51,352 nt of DNA from Bimuria novae-zelandiae CBS 107.79. Taxonomy: Eukaryota; Ascomycota; Dothideomycetes; Pleosporales; Didymosphaeriaceae. This document shows, piece by piece, positions 11,371-20,889 of the stretch. The notes below the pieces were generated by a model. That model did not search any database. It was not told the origin of the DNA and saw only the letters and a list, made by a program, of their open reading frames with translations. The stretch's first letter is position 1, and every line of letters begins with the position of its first letter. Location: positions 1,854,085 to 1,905,436 of the forward strand of contig ML976657.1 of NCBI GenBank assembly GCA_010015655.1, in the 5' to 3' direction. The translations under genes were made by a program, and so were the position numbers.

Positions 11371-13160
11371 AACTATAATACTATGAAACTGTTAAATAAA
11401 GCAAAAGTTAGCTTTAAATATTTTTTGTTTTGTTTGTTGATAACTCTACTGTTATCGTTATTCGGTACCTTTTTGGGTTGCACTAGCACCGTGGTATTGT
11501 ATCGGCGCAGGTCACTCAAAGGATCGATGTTGGCGTATCTCCTAGCAGAGGCATATGGGAGTGCGTGTATAAGAATGTAGCCTCGAATGAATTAAGTGCC
11601 TATAGGCCTGGTACGAAAGGATACGGAAAAGGTACTAAACTACAAAGGCCCCAAGCTCCTCTAAATACACCTCTTCCCAGATGGCTAGCTAGCACATATC
11701 TGCCATAGGTTGACCGTCGGTCTGATGGATCCGAAATAGGTCCGAATCGGATCCGTAGTTCCCCATCGGTCTGATAGATCCGAAATTGGTCCGATACGGA
11801 TGAGTGTCGGTTTTCGGATGATCTCGAATCCTGTCTTGACTGGCCAAGGGTTCTCGTGTCGACGAGCGATTGTTCCTGTTACAGGTATAGAGCGACGCTG
11901 GCATTGTAAGTTATAGATATTATTCACAAATGTCGCATTTACGTAAATTGTCACGGTTTGGAGTCTCCCTTTCCCCACTTGCAGTGGCGCCTCACCTGTG
12001 TTGAGATGCGACTACCCATCCTACACTAGCGCTGTTTACAGCCACTCATGTATACCTACTGTTCGTAGCTTCACCCAATACAACAACAAGTACAATTCTC
12101 AATTTCTTCCTTATGCGTATGGATCACTAGCTCTCACATAAATACTTTCTTGTTTTCCATTTTCCATTTTCCGTTTCAACATTCAGATCTGCACTTTCGG
12201 AGACCTAATTTTAGAAGAAGAAACTTTTTAAACGATAATTAGAATATCGCTTATTAAACCTAGGAATCGAATATAACGTCGCATACCGCGTCGCGAATCA
12301 CACAGCGTAACGAAGCACTTTCCTCACTTAGTAGTCGGAAATCATTCCATAGTAAATTTATATATCTATATTCCACAGAACAGTTTTCTATAGCTACGTA
12401 TCTATCTCCCTATGGATTTGGAAAGAGGATTGCTATAGCGCTGGTATTGCTATTAACGGATTCGTTAACGCCCTTAGATATTAGTTTAGCTTACCACCCC
12501 AGTTAACCCGCGTATTTTCGGAGTGAGCTTAATTTTGGAGGTTTAGGAGCATTAGCTAGTAGAGAGAAATTTTACTATAATTATTAAGAGGTAGGTTTAA
12601 GTTAAATATAGTTATTCCGGGAGTTTCTCCGGCCTTATAGCCATGCGTGATTTCTGCTAGCTATATTTTATTTAACGCTAGCACTAATCCGACCTTTACA
12701 TAATAAGCTATGCGAAATCAGATACGAGCTATTCCTGATTAAAAACAACCTAAAAATAGAGCGAACCTGTGCCCAGCTTTGTGCAGATGTGTCCTTTGTT
12801 GCCTGCCTTCTCGCTCCTGCACCTGTACCACCACAGCAGATCCAGCAAGTCCTCACTAAAAACGAGCTCCTCGTACTACCGGGGTTGGAATCCTGAGGTG
12901 CATTTCAGACCCCGCGCGAGATTCTTGGCTATGGCTTCAGTTGAAATCCGAGTGCAAAGGAGCGGTCACCGGTGAGCTGAAAATCTACCACGTGTAACCT
13001 GGACGTGCCTTAGCTCTTCCCCTGCTAGGTAGATTGTGTAGGTGAGGAATTCACCTGGTTGGACGGAGGCGCTCTGCAGCGCAACACCGAGTGCAGACTT
13101 GGCAAGCAAGTCGCTTTTCCACTCTAGTTGTAAATGAATACGCAGCTATACTGAGGACTG
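11371..13160. other. Transition zone from RIP-altered DNA to gene island
   Basis: Composition moves from strongly TpA-rich (before 11,380) through a mixed patch (11,580-12,180) and another AT-rich patch (12,200-12,680) to normal gene-island composition from about 12,700. The small frames here show no domain, signal peptide or codon pattern that persuades me they are genes. A CACGTG hexamer lies at about 12,989-12,994. Confidence 0.5.
11718..11805 (+). repeat. Two-copy imperfect tandem repeat, 49-bp period
   Basis: CGGTCTGATGGATCCGAAAT at 11718 recurs at 11767 as CGGTCTGATAGATCCGAAAT. The units also share GGTCCGA and CGGAT words, and a weaker third start (GTGTCGGTTTTCGGAT) follows at about 11,805. 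Confidence 0.7.
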
Positions 13161-13314
13161 GGTGCAACGTGTGGGTCGCCGACCACTATTATTTTGGGTC
13201 ATGGCTGGAACGGAGCGCCTGAGATCAGGCCATCGCAGACCGCGAGGTCGACGAAGAGAGTGCGAGACGAAGTCATGTGAAGCTGTAGGGGCGTTCCCTA
13301 GTGAAAATGAAGGG

Positions 13315-13321
13315 TATATAA
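13315..13321 (+). promoter_or_regulatory. TATA box of the secreted cysteine-rich protein gene
   Basis: TATATAA lies 183 bp upstream of the start codon. It is followed by a long CT-rich leader (about 13,375-13,500), a common feature of well-expressed filamentous fungal genes. The pair predicts a start site near 13,345. Confidence 0.6.
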
Positions 13322-13503
13322 AGTGCGTGATCTCATCTCATAAATACTGCAAACCAACCGAACCTGAACGACAACTCTCAGTCCACCATCCCTCACATCC
13401 TCCTACCGAACCCTCCCCATCTCAACCCAAAAACCGCCCTCAAGTACATTCCCCCTTCCCCTCCCTCGCACCCTTCTAACCTCCTATCTCACAGGCTCTC
13501 AAA

Positions 13504-13794
13504 ATGCACTTCCCATCCACCCTCCTCCTCGCCAGCACCCTCACCCTCGCCACAGCCAGCGCCACCACCCCCCACCTCCAGGCCCGCGGCTGCGCCGTCC
13601 GCCAATACGGCTGCGAAGACGGGTACTGCTGGCAAAAGTGCGACCAAAACACGGGCGGCTGGTGCTGGCTCGCGTTCGACGGCGGCAACGGCAACTGGGT
13701 GACGTGCAGCAGCGATGCGCAGTGCAAGGACCGACATGATGGGAATCCGAGTTGTGCGAATCCGGGGCGGCCGCATGGGGGGTGTGGGTGTTAG
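13504..13794 (+). CDS. Small secreted cysteine-rich protein (effector-like)
   Basis: This single-exon gene encodes 96 residues. Residues 1-20 form a signal peptide with a hydrophobic LLLASTLTLATA core and an A-S-A cleavage site; the mature part begins near T21 and a possible processing Arg lies at 28. The mature protein has ten cysteines at 30, 37, 42, 46, 54, 68, 74, 84, 94 and 96, enough for five disulfides, plus many Trp and Gly. A C-x3-C pair (42/46) and a terminal C-x-C (94/96) recall the cysteine-stabilised alpha-beta fold, but the spacing does not let me assign that fold firmly. It is probably exported; effector, antimicrobial peptide or surface protein are all open. It has its own TATA box and lies about 800 bp from the composition change at 12,700. 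The ORF antisense to it (13489-13776) is a shadow. Confidence 0.85.
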   Translation: MHFPSTLLLASTLTLATASATTPHLQARGCAVRQYGCEDGYCWQKCDQNTGGWCWLAFDGGNGNWVTCSSDAQCKDRHDGNPSCANPGRPHGGCGC

Positions 13795-14234
13795 GTCTGA
13801 CCTAATCTTGAAGTAAAGATGAGGTTTGATAAGAGATGGGTTGAATGCGGTGGATCGTAAGGGGGCAGGGAGGGGGAGCAGTGGTGGTTAGGTTTCGGGG
13901 GCGGTTGGTGTTTTGGATCTTTGTGATGGGATAGGTTGCTGCGTCTCTTACAGTGATTAGATGCTAGATTCTCCTGGTGTCTGTGTTTGTCCGATAATTC
14001 CTTACGAAATAACGTGGCGAGGACGTTTTTCACGAGTGCAGGGCAGTCTGCTGTCTCCAGGAGAACACTCCACCACGATAGAGAATGCAGTAGTGCTACA
14101 TGATACAGAGGTAAATGGCCCCAGGACGTACAAGCCGTCATGCGTTGCGTAATTCTACATTTCTATTCTATAAAACACCCAGCTTATGTACAAAGGTCGT
14201 AAACTCACTCATATAACATAACGCTCATAACTCA
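13795..14234. other. Convergent 3' intergenic region
   Basis: This is the 440-bp space between the tail-to-tail secreted-protein gene and REV1. A 116-codon minus-strand frame (13791-14141) has no recognisable domain and low-complexity His/Pro content, so I read it as chance. Confidence 0.5.
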
Positions 14235-17200
14235 TCAAACAAACGTAACAGCACCCATGCCCCTTTCTGCAGCTGCGATCTGCACCCCGTCCTTGACCTG
14301 CATTACAGCGTCCTCCCACTTGCGCCTATCAAACCGTTCGTCTGCATCCGCCAAGTCACCTATGATCCACTCAAACCACTTCACAACGGCAACAGCCTTC
14401 CCCAGATCTTTCTCGTCTGTTACGACCTTTCCTAGATACTTGGCTAGGGCGTCAACATCCTCTTCGTATGGTCCTTCGCCAAATGCCTTCGTCCAGTCTT
14501 TCAGCGCCAAACGCAAGTCATTTTTATCGTGCAGCTTATTTCTTGTGAACGTGGGCCTCGGTGGGCGTGGCACTGTGACGACTTGTGGGGGACGCGGTAT
14601 GTGCTCGCGAGGCGCTAGCCGTTGAGATTTTTGGACGGCAAGGCGCGCAGTCTGGAGTTTCTTGCGTTTGTGCTCTTGAATGATCTCATTACGGACGTCC
14701 TCGGGAAGAGCGGCAAGGAAGTCGGGGTCGAGATCCTCAGCATCTGATGCCGCTGCAGGAGCTGCCGAGGCCGCACCATCTTGACGACTCCGGGCAGGGT
14801 TCTTGAGCGATATAAAATTTGCTTGTGTTAGGGTTTTGCCTGCACTGTCTTTTGCGTTGGCAACTGCAGCGGCAGCCAATTGGGCAGACCGTGGTGGGCG
14901 GCCTCGCCCACGCTTGACGGGTGGAACGATGGGTCGCTTCGCAGGGATGCCAATGATTCTGTTTTTGCGCGGGGACTGTGGAAGGATGATTTGGTCCATG
15001 TGCTTAGGGTGTTTTGATGGAGACTGTGGAGTTGCTGCAGCGGCGTATTGGGCAAGAACCTCTGCACGAACGTCTGGTGGAAGGGCTGCCAGGATCTCAG
15101 GGTCAAGTTGCGATTGAGCTGGAAGCGCTGTGAGAGCAAATGGTATTGCTTTGCTCGGTGAAGATTTTGGAGTATGCTTCTGGGCTTTTGGAGTGGACGG
15201 CGTTGGTATAGATTGACGACCCTGCTTGAGAAGCTTCGAGCGGATATCTTCAGGGAGCTCGGCAAGCACTTTAGGATCCACTTGCGTGGGCATAATGAAC
15301 TGTGTACCCATCACGTTGAGCGGTCGTCGAGATGGGGTAGAGTGATTGAGTTCAGGCGGACCGAATGCTACATGCTCTTCCTCTGCAGCCGCTTTCGGTT
15401 TTCTTGGGGTTACTGGGTCATCTTGAATAGGATCCCCCTCGACCACCTCCGGGACTTTACGAGGCTGTTTCGGTACCGGAGGACCAGCTTTGAACTGAAG
15501 GCGACGTTGCGAACTCTCTAAGCTTCCGTCCGTTGCATTCTTCATTGGCTCCAATTTAGTCATTTGGACGCCGATGCCCCTCAGCTCACCAGGGGATAAG
15601 CCAAACCCTTTCAGTATGCTCAGTGCCTCCTTCGTCAGTACTTCCTTGGAATTGGTCGCGACTCCCAGAACCAAGCTTTTGTTAAAGGTGTCGCACTTGC
15701 CATGGCCCAGATGTTTCGGTGGGTCCATAGGAGCATCTGGCGAGCGCCTCATGATCTTCATGGTGAATTGCTTTCCTTTGACCTTCTCTTTCACTAAACG
15801 TTTCTGCAACTCCCCGCAGAGGCTCCCAACGAACTCGTCTGCCTGCTCCTGGTTCTCGAAGCGCACGCCCCAATTAACCTCGGCTGAGACTGACTTGCGC
15901 ACAACTTGTTCACCCACCTCTTGTCGGTCAATACCGCGGGAGTACTCCCACAGTTTCTCGCCAGTCTTAGGACCCAGCGTCTGCACAAGTCTTTCCTTGG
16001 TAAACTCTCGGATGTCCTTGACAAACTTGATGCCTATCTCTTCTAGTTTCCCACCAATTGACCATGCAACCCCAGGGAGGTCTTGAACCCGGAGCTGACC
16101 AATGAAATCAAGGACTTCTTCTAGTTTGATCTGGTACTGTCCAGCTGGCTTCGCTTTTCGCAGAGCGACTTTGGCGAGCAAGATGTTTCCGCCTATGCCC
16201 ACCGAGACGTGGCAGTCTGTCCGCGCCTTGACTTCATCGCGTAATGACTGAGCAATCTCTTCCGCTTTAGCTTGTTCGCGGTAAATGCTGCCCTCACTGA
16301 TACCTTTGCCGTCACTCCCGCTGATAGTGATACACAGATTAGAAACATCGATCAGAGCCTCGTCTATACTTACGCTCTGCACTACGCCTCCAGTTGCAAG
16401 GATTGCATCGTAGAAAGCCCTGCTGGCGTCTTCATATGCAGGAAAGTCGTAAGGGAGCACTTTCAATTCCGGGCACAGTTCCTGGGCTCGCTTCATCCAC
16501 ATGCCATTCTTGACGCCAAACTTCCTCGCAGGATAATTGCAGCTTGCAATTTCTGAACCGCTACCATTGCCGTGAGCGACCACGGCAGGCTTGTCCTTGT
16601 ACTGCGGATGTTTCTTCAGACTCACTGCGGCGAAGAAGCTGTCGAAATCGACGTGCAGGATGTACCGTCTCGCACCTGGAGGTCTCTTTTGCTTTGCTTT
16701 CTGCGACAAGCTTTTTTCGCTAGCCATGGCCTGCAGTTGCGACTTCAGGTCCGCTTTCCAAGTCGACAGATGATGTAAGCGGGATTCGCGGTAATATTGC
16801 TCAAGAAAATCTGGATCAACTACTGTCGACTTTCGTATCTTGGGATCCCGAAGAAGGATCACATTGTGTTCTTCGGCTGTGAGCGGTCTTCCTTTGATAC
16901 GTGACGCTTCGGCAGCTTCTTCCTGAGCAGTAACAACTGGTGCAGCTTTACGTGCGTCAGTCTCATCGTTCGGATCGGCATATAAGTCGTCATCGTTATC
17001 AGCGACACTGTCTTGAACTAATAGAGCATGTCCTTCAGTTCCATCTTCGGGGCTAGGGCTCGTTTTTGGTGGTGTTTCCAAAGTTGACTTAGGCTTTTTG
17101 GGAGTACGCGCAGCATCTCTCAGCTGCTCGACCCAATCAAGGTCGGACGACTCATGCTCGGGCTGGTGGGAAGGAGGCAGATCTTCTTCGATGTCATCGT

Positions 17201-17861
17201 CAGGAGTAGGCAATTTCTGGTGCGAGAAACGCGGTCGCAGAGATGCAGACGGAGTGGGTGTGCTCGCGGGACCATCAAACTGACTGCTCGCAAGCTGACC
17301 TGTGTACCAACTGTGATCGCTCTGATCGCGATAACCCTTGGCCTTCTTATTGGGGAGGCTTGAAACCTTGCCATTGTCGAAGGCGAGCACCTTCTGGTTC
17401 TCTCCCTCGTCTACAACGCGGTAGCTATGCCAGGGAAGCAGCTTTCCGGCCTCAACGCTGTCCACGACCCAGGCCGGCTTGACGATGCGGTATTTGCGGA
17501 ACTCTATCACCTTTTTCGGTGTGAGGTTGCTCGCGATAATATGCGTTACGGTTGTTTTGCCATCGAGATACTGCATAAAGCCGCCGCCATGCTGGACGAT
17601 GAGCGTGTGCAGGTCATTGAGCGAGGGCTGCGTGTAGCCGTTGACGTGGGCGACGATCCCTTTGAAGATCTGGGGCTTGTTGGTGGACTGCGAGCGTAGG
17701 TCGGCATCCAAGTTCTGGAGTTTGATCTTCTTGCGCCTGAAGTAGTCCGAAAAGCCGCCGAACCTGGACCCGCCGTACTCGTCGCCATCCTCGTCATCGA
17801 AGGTGTGGTTCGCGATGCGCTTGCGCGCCGAGTTGGAGTTGTTCTCCAGGCGCGAGCCCAT
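14235..17861 (-). CDS. REV1: DNA repair protein REV1 (Y-family deoxycytidyl transferase)
   Basis: This single-exon gene encodes 1208 residues. REV1 inserts dCMP opposite abasic sites and scaffolds polymerase zeta in translesion synthesis in the nucleus. A BRCT domain lies at about 62-152. The Y-family palm holds HVDFDSFF at 403-410 (metal ligands D405, D407) and SIDEA at 499-502 (D500, E501). Finger, thumb and little-finger regions continue to about 780. Three ubiquitin-binding motifs of the form L-P-x-D-(I/V)-R follow, at about 861-882, 919-940 and 1044-1066. An AT-hook-like RGRGRPP lies near 985-991. The C-terminal helical domain (about 1115-1190) would bind other polymerases. All catalytic residues are present. 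It is divergent from the FKBP gene. The start is the first ATG of the long frame, with acidic and basic N-terminal tracts before BRCT. Confidence 0.96.
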   Translation of the reverse strand: MGSRLENNSNSARKRIANHTFDDEDGDEYGGSRFGGFSDYFRRKKIKLQNLDADLRSQSTNKPQIFKGIVAHVNGYTQPSLNDLHTLIVQHGGGFMQYLDGKTTVTHIIASNLTPKKVIEFRKYRIVKPAWVVDSVEAGKLLPWHSYRVVDEGENQKVLAFDNGKVSSLPNKKAKGYRDQSDHSWYTGQLASSQFDGPASTPTPSASLRPRFSHQKLPTPDDDIEEDLPPSHQPEHESSDLDWVEQLRDAARTPKKPKSTLETPPKTSPSPEDGTEGHALLVQDSVADNDDDLYADPNDETDARKAAPVVTAQEEAAEASRIKGRPLTAEEHNVILLRDPKIRKSTVVDPDFLEQYYRESRLHHLSTWKADLKSQLQAMASEKSLSQKAKQKRPPGARRYILHVDFDSFFAAVSLKKHPQYKDKPAVVAHGNGSGSEIASCNYPARKFGVKNGMWMKRAQELCPELKVLPYDFPAYEDASRAFYDAILATGGVVQSVSIDEALIDVSNLCITISGSDGKGISEGSIYREQAKAEEIAQSLRDEVKARTDCHVSVGIGGNILLAKVALRKAKPAGQYQIKLEEVLDFIGQLRVQDLPGVAWSIGGKLEEIGIKFVKDIREFTKERLVQTLGPKTGEKLWEYSRGIDRQEVGEQVVRKSVSAEVNWGVRFENQEQADEFVGSLCGELQKRLVKEKVKGKQFTMKIMRRSPDAPMDPPKHLGHGKCDTFNKSLVLGVATNSKEVLTKEALSILKGFGLSPGELRGIGVQMTKLEPMKNATDGSLESSQRRLQFKAGPPVPKQPRKVPEVVEGDPIQDDPVTPRKPKAAAEEEHVAFGPPELNHSTPSRRPLNVMGTQFIMPTQVDPKVLAELPEDIRSKLLKQGRQSIPTPSTPKAQKHTPKSSPSKAIPFALTALPAQSQLDPEILAALPPDVRAEVLAQYAAAATPQSPSKHPKHMDQIILPQSPRKNRIIGIPAKRPIVPPVKRGRGRPPRSAQLAAAAVANAKDSAGKTLTQANFISLKNPARSRQDGAASAAPAAASDAEDLDPDFLAALPEDVRNEIIQEHKRKKLQTARLAVQKSQRLAPREHIPRPPQVVTVPRPPRPTFTRNKLHDKNDLRLALKDWTKAFGEGPYEEDVDALAKYLGKVVTDEKDLGKAVAVVKWFEWIIGDLADADERFDRRKWEDAVMQVKDGVQIAAAERGMGAVTFV

Positions 17862-18205
17862 TTTGGATGCGTGTCTGCGCGTCGTGATACAGCCTGGTGT
17901 CTATCAAGGCTATCATCATGGTGTGCGTGGACAACGGGAGATTATCGCATACTGACAGTGAACGGAAACACGTCGCTTCGTCGGGTGGCGGCGTTCTTCT
18001 CGCGTTGCCTGTTCTTTGGCCCCACTTCGGCTCGCTGGCGCGCTAGCGTTAGGCGGTGAATTTCCTTGAAATCTTGGCGCTGAACTTTTTGTACCGCCGA
18101 CCAGCCTCGAGCTTTACCTTGGTTCTTTGCTGCGAAACCTCCCACTCCGACCTCTTTCGACTTCCTGAGCTCAACATCTGTTGCGCACACAAACAACCAT
18201 CCGCA
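17862..18205. promoter_or_regulatory. Shared divergent promoter of REV1 and FPR4
   Basis: The 344 bp between the two divergent start codons must hold both promoters. I see no strong TATA box on either side; the leader next to FPR4 contains a CCAATCC-like and pyrimidine-rich stretch only in weak form. TATA-less divergent housekeeping promoters are common in fungi. Confidence 0.6.
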
Positions 18206-19917
18206 ATGGCCAGCATACCAGCAGGCGTTTTTGGACTTCGAGTCCCAGCTGGCGGCGATCCTATTCCCGCCAGCATCAACCCCAATGTTGCTGTAGGTAT
18301 TCCTCTGCAGAATCTGCACATGCGCTCCTTGCCCGACAAGAAACAATTTTGCTCACATTGAAATTTTCACTGTGCGCGAGACGCTGATCATGCACAGTTC
18401 CGCATCACAATGGCTGCTATCGATCCCACGGCCGCAGTGGAAGAAGGTCCCGCTCGCGCTACCTTGAAGCTCATCCGCATGCCTGACGACGATGAGGACG
18501 AGGATGACGACGACTACGACCCCGACAACATCGAGGAGTTGCGCGCAAGGCTGCTCGCCGACGGCGTCCTCGGCTCTGAGGACGAGTCGGACGATTCTGA
18601 GGATGATAGCGAGAACGAGAAGAACGGCGGGCCTAGTGATCCCGCCAAGTCTAAGCAGGCTTTGCGCGAGGCTCTGCAGAAGAAGCTCAAGGAAGAGGCC
18701 GACGCCGAGGAGATGGACATCGATCAGTTGACCAACGGCGTCAATGGAACGAAGGGCAAGGGCAAGGCTCAGGACGACGACGAGAGCGACGACAGCGAGG
18801 ACGACGAGGAAGCTGAGCCCGAGGAGCTCGTGCTTTGCACTCTCGACCCGGAGAAGGTAGGCTTCTGCCACGCAACTGCCTCTGCACCTTGACTAACCAT
18901 TACATAGCACTACCAGCAAACCTTGGAGATCACCGTCCGTGAAGGTGAGGAGATCTACTTCTCTGCCACTGGATCTCACGACATCTATCTCACTGGCAAC
19001 TACGTTGCTTTCCCCGCCGAAGACGAAGAGGATGACGATGCCGCCGACATGTACGGTATGGGCGGCGACGGCTACGACGAGGACGACCTTGATGAGGACA
19101 TCTCTGATTCCGAGGACGATGAGCTCGATGGTCTCGCAGACCCCCGCATCACCGAGGTCGATTCTGATGAGGAGGAGGCCCCAAAGCTGGTCAAGGCCGA
19201 CAAGAAGAGCAAGAACAAGCGCCCCGCCGAAGACGATGATGAGGACGAGGCCATGACGCTGGACGAGCTCATCACTAAGACCAAGGCTGATGCTCCTACT
19301 ACCAACGGCGAGGAGAAGCTCAGCAAGAAGCAGGCCAAGAAGTTGAAGAACAACGATGGTCAAGCTGTTGCTGCCGCTGCCGCTCCTGCTGAGGCCAAAA
19401 AGGACACGAAGAAGGAGAAGGTGGATACCCCCAGCAGTGACAAGAAGAAGGTACAGTTCGCTAAGAACCTCGAGCAGGGTCCCACGGGCTCGCCCAAGGT
19501 TGCCGAAGCGAAGAAGGAGCCTGTCAAGGGCCCCCGTAACGTTGGCGGTGTCACTGTCGAAGACAAGAAGGAGGGCAAGGGCAAGGCTGCTAAGAAGGGT
19601 GACCGTATCGAGATGCGCTACATTGGCAAGCTGAAGAACGGCAAGCAGTTCGATGGTGAGTCGGAGTCCTCCCCTTTCCTCAATAGAAATAGAAGCTAAT
19701 GGTCACTGCAGCCAACAAGAAGGGCAAGCCATTCTCCTTCAAGCTCGGTATCGGCGAGGTTATCAAGGGCTGGGACATTGGTGTCGCTGGCATGCAGGCG
19801 GGCAGCGAACGTCGTCTGACTATTCCCGCGAAGCTCGCATACGGCTCGAAGGCAATGCCCGGCATACCCGCCAACTCGGAGCTCATCTTCGACATCAAGT
19901 GCATCTCCGTCTCGTAG
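18206..19917 (+). CDS. FPR4: Nuclear FKBP-type prolyl isomerase, FPR3/FPR4 type
   Basis: I place four exons at 18206-18292, 18398-18856, 18908-19655 and 19712-19917, which join in frame to give 499 residues. The first intron removes a stop, so the real start is 18206 and not the internal ATG at 18410. The N-terminal part (about 1-210) matches the nucleoplasmin-like domain of this family, with [10 protein letters not shown] and the beta-strand block [17 protein letters not shown]. Long Asp/Glu tracts (about 55-160 and 215-290) and a Lys-rich linker follow. The C-terminal FKBP domain (about 390-499) has [23 protein letters not shown] and [10 protein letters not shown], with the conserved catalytic-pocket aromatics. 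The yeast relatives are histone chaperones that isomerise histone H3 prolines and act in nucleolus and chromatin. Confidence 0.94.
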
Positions 19918-20640
19918 ACGACGGCGCGCAGTCTCGGTACGATAGTTGATGCACGTCACTCTCATGTACAATGTCGCGGACTCCACTCCTGCGCATGCGG
20001 CTCGCGCAGGCCAGATGTACATCTAACCTGCAGTACGCCAGTGCGCGTCGATTCTCCTGTCTCCTTGGTCTTTCTGCTTTATACTGCATAGCGCTACGAG
20101 ATATCCGACTTGCATTCTCTGGTTTTACGAGATTTGTGCAGGGAGGAAGGATTTCTCACCACGCCTCCATAGTCGCACTGACGTCTCTTTCCATCAGTTT
20201 GGCCGTTCAGAGATATAGCGAGGTGCTGTTGCCATATACGGGCATGTACTGAGGATGCTATTGCGCAAAAGTTAGGGGTTGTGGACGGATATAGGTCTAT
20301 GTAGCCAATAGATGTTGTCAAATCTTCATCTGTGTCGGCTATAAGTGTCTGTGACTCCTCGTTATACTATAAATCCGGCCAATCTCGCTCAAAGATCGAA
20401 TGCAATGGATCCGTAGAGTTCGTCATTGCCCAGGTGTCCCATGTTGGAGCAAGTAACCGGGAAGCTCGCGAAGCACCGGATAGTTTGATCAACACCCCGT
20501 GAGTGAGAGCGAACCCTTCGAACAACAGCTTGAATTTTCCGGCCGAGCTGTGGACAACAACTTCTCTCCCGAGGTTCGTCCCTGGTGTTTGGGTGCGTTC
20601 AGGCGACGACGCCTGCCCACTTTGGGCTCGAGTGGAGGCA
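19918..20640. other. Intergenic region between FPR4 and antizyme
   Basis: No convincing gene was seen. Short frames on both strands lack domains. The left half is the 3' region of the FKBP gene and the right half is antizyme promoter sequence. Confidence 0.5.
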
Positions 20641-20644
20641 GGAG

Positions 20645-20686
20645 CCAATCGATAAGCGGAGGCGGTACCACGGACGGACATAAAAG
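20645..20686 (+). promoter_or_regulatory. CCAAT and TATA-like elements upstream of antizyme
   Basis: CCAAT lies at 20645-20649 and ATAAAAG at 20680-20686, about 205 bp before the antizyme start. A CT-rich leader follows. The spacing is typical of a fungal core promoter; function is inferred. Confidence 0.4.
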
Positions 20687-20889
20687 ATCCGCACAAGCGC
20701 CCCACTCCGCTTTCTCCTCATCTGCCCTTTCTCGAACTCTCTGTCTCACCACTCGCCTCCATACAGGTACACCACCAACGCGCCACCCTCAGCCCGCACG
20801 CTACACAGCAAACCTCATCGCCAATCCAAGCAGCCGCTTCCCACACCACCTTGCCCATCTTCCCGACGCAACCGTGGCACAACAGAACA

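Noticed and set aside
13791..14141. 116-codon minus-strand frame next to REV1
   Set aside because: Low-complexity His/Pro/Ser content and overlap with the secreted-protein 3' region.
14828..15265. Long minus-strand frame within REV1
   Set aside because: It overlaps the ubiquitin-binding region in another frame and shows no domain.
18353..18871. 172-codon minus-strand frame inside the FKBP gene
   Set aside because: It mirrors the acidic GAC/GAG repeats of FPR4 on the other strand, giving Leu/Val-rich nonsense.
20851..20889. Upstream in-frame start for antizyme ORF1
   Set aside because: The codon at 20851 is TTG; the first ATG in that frame is 20890.
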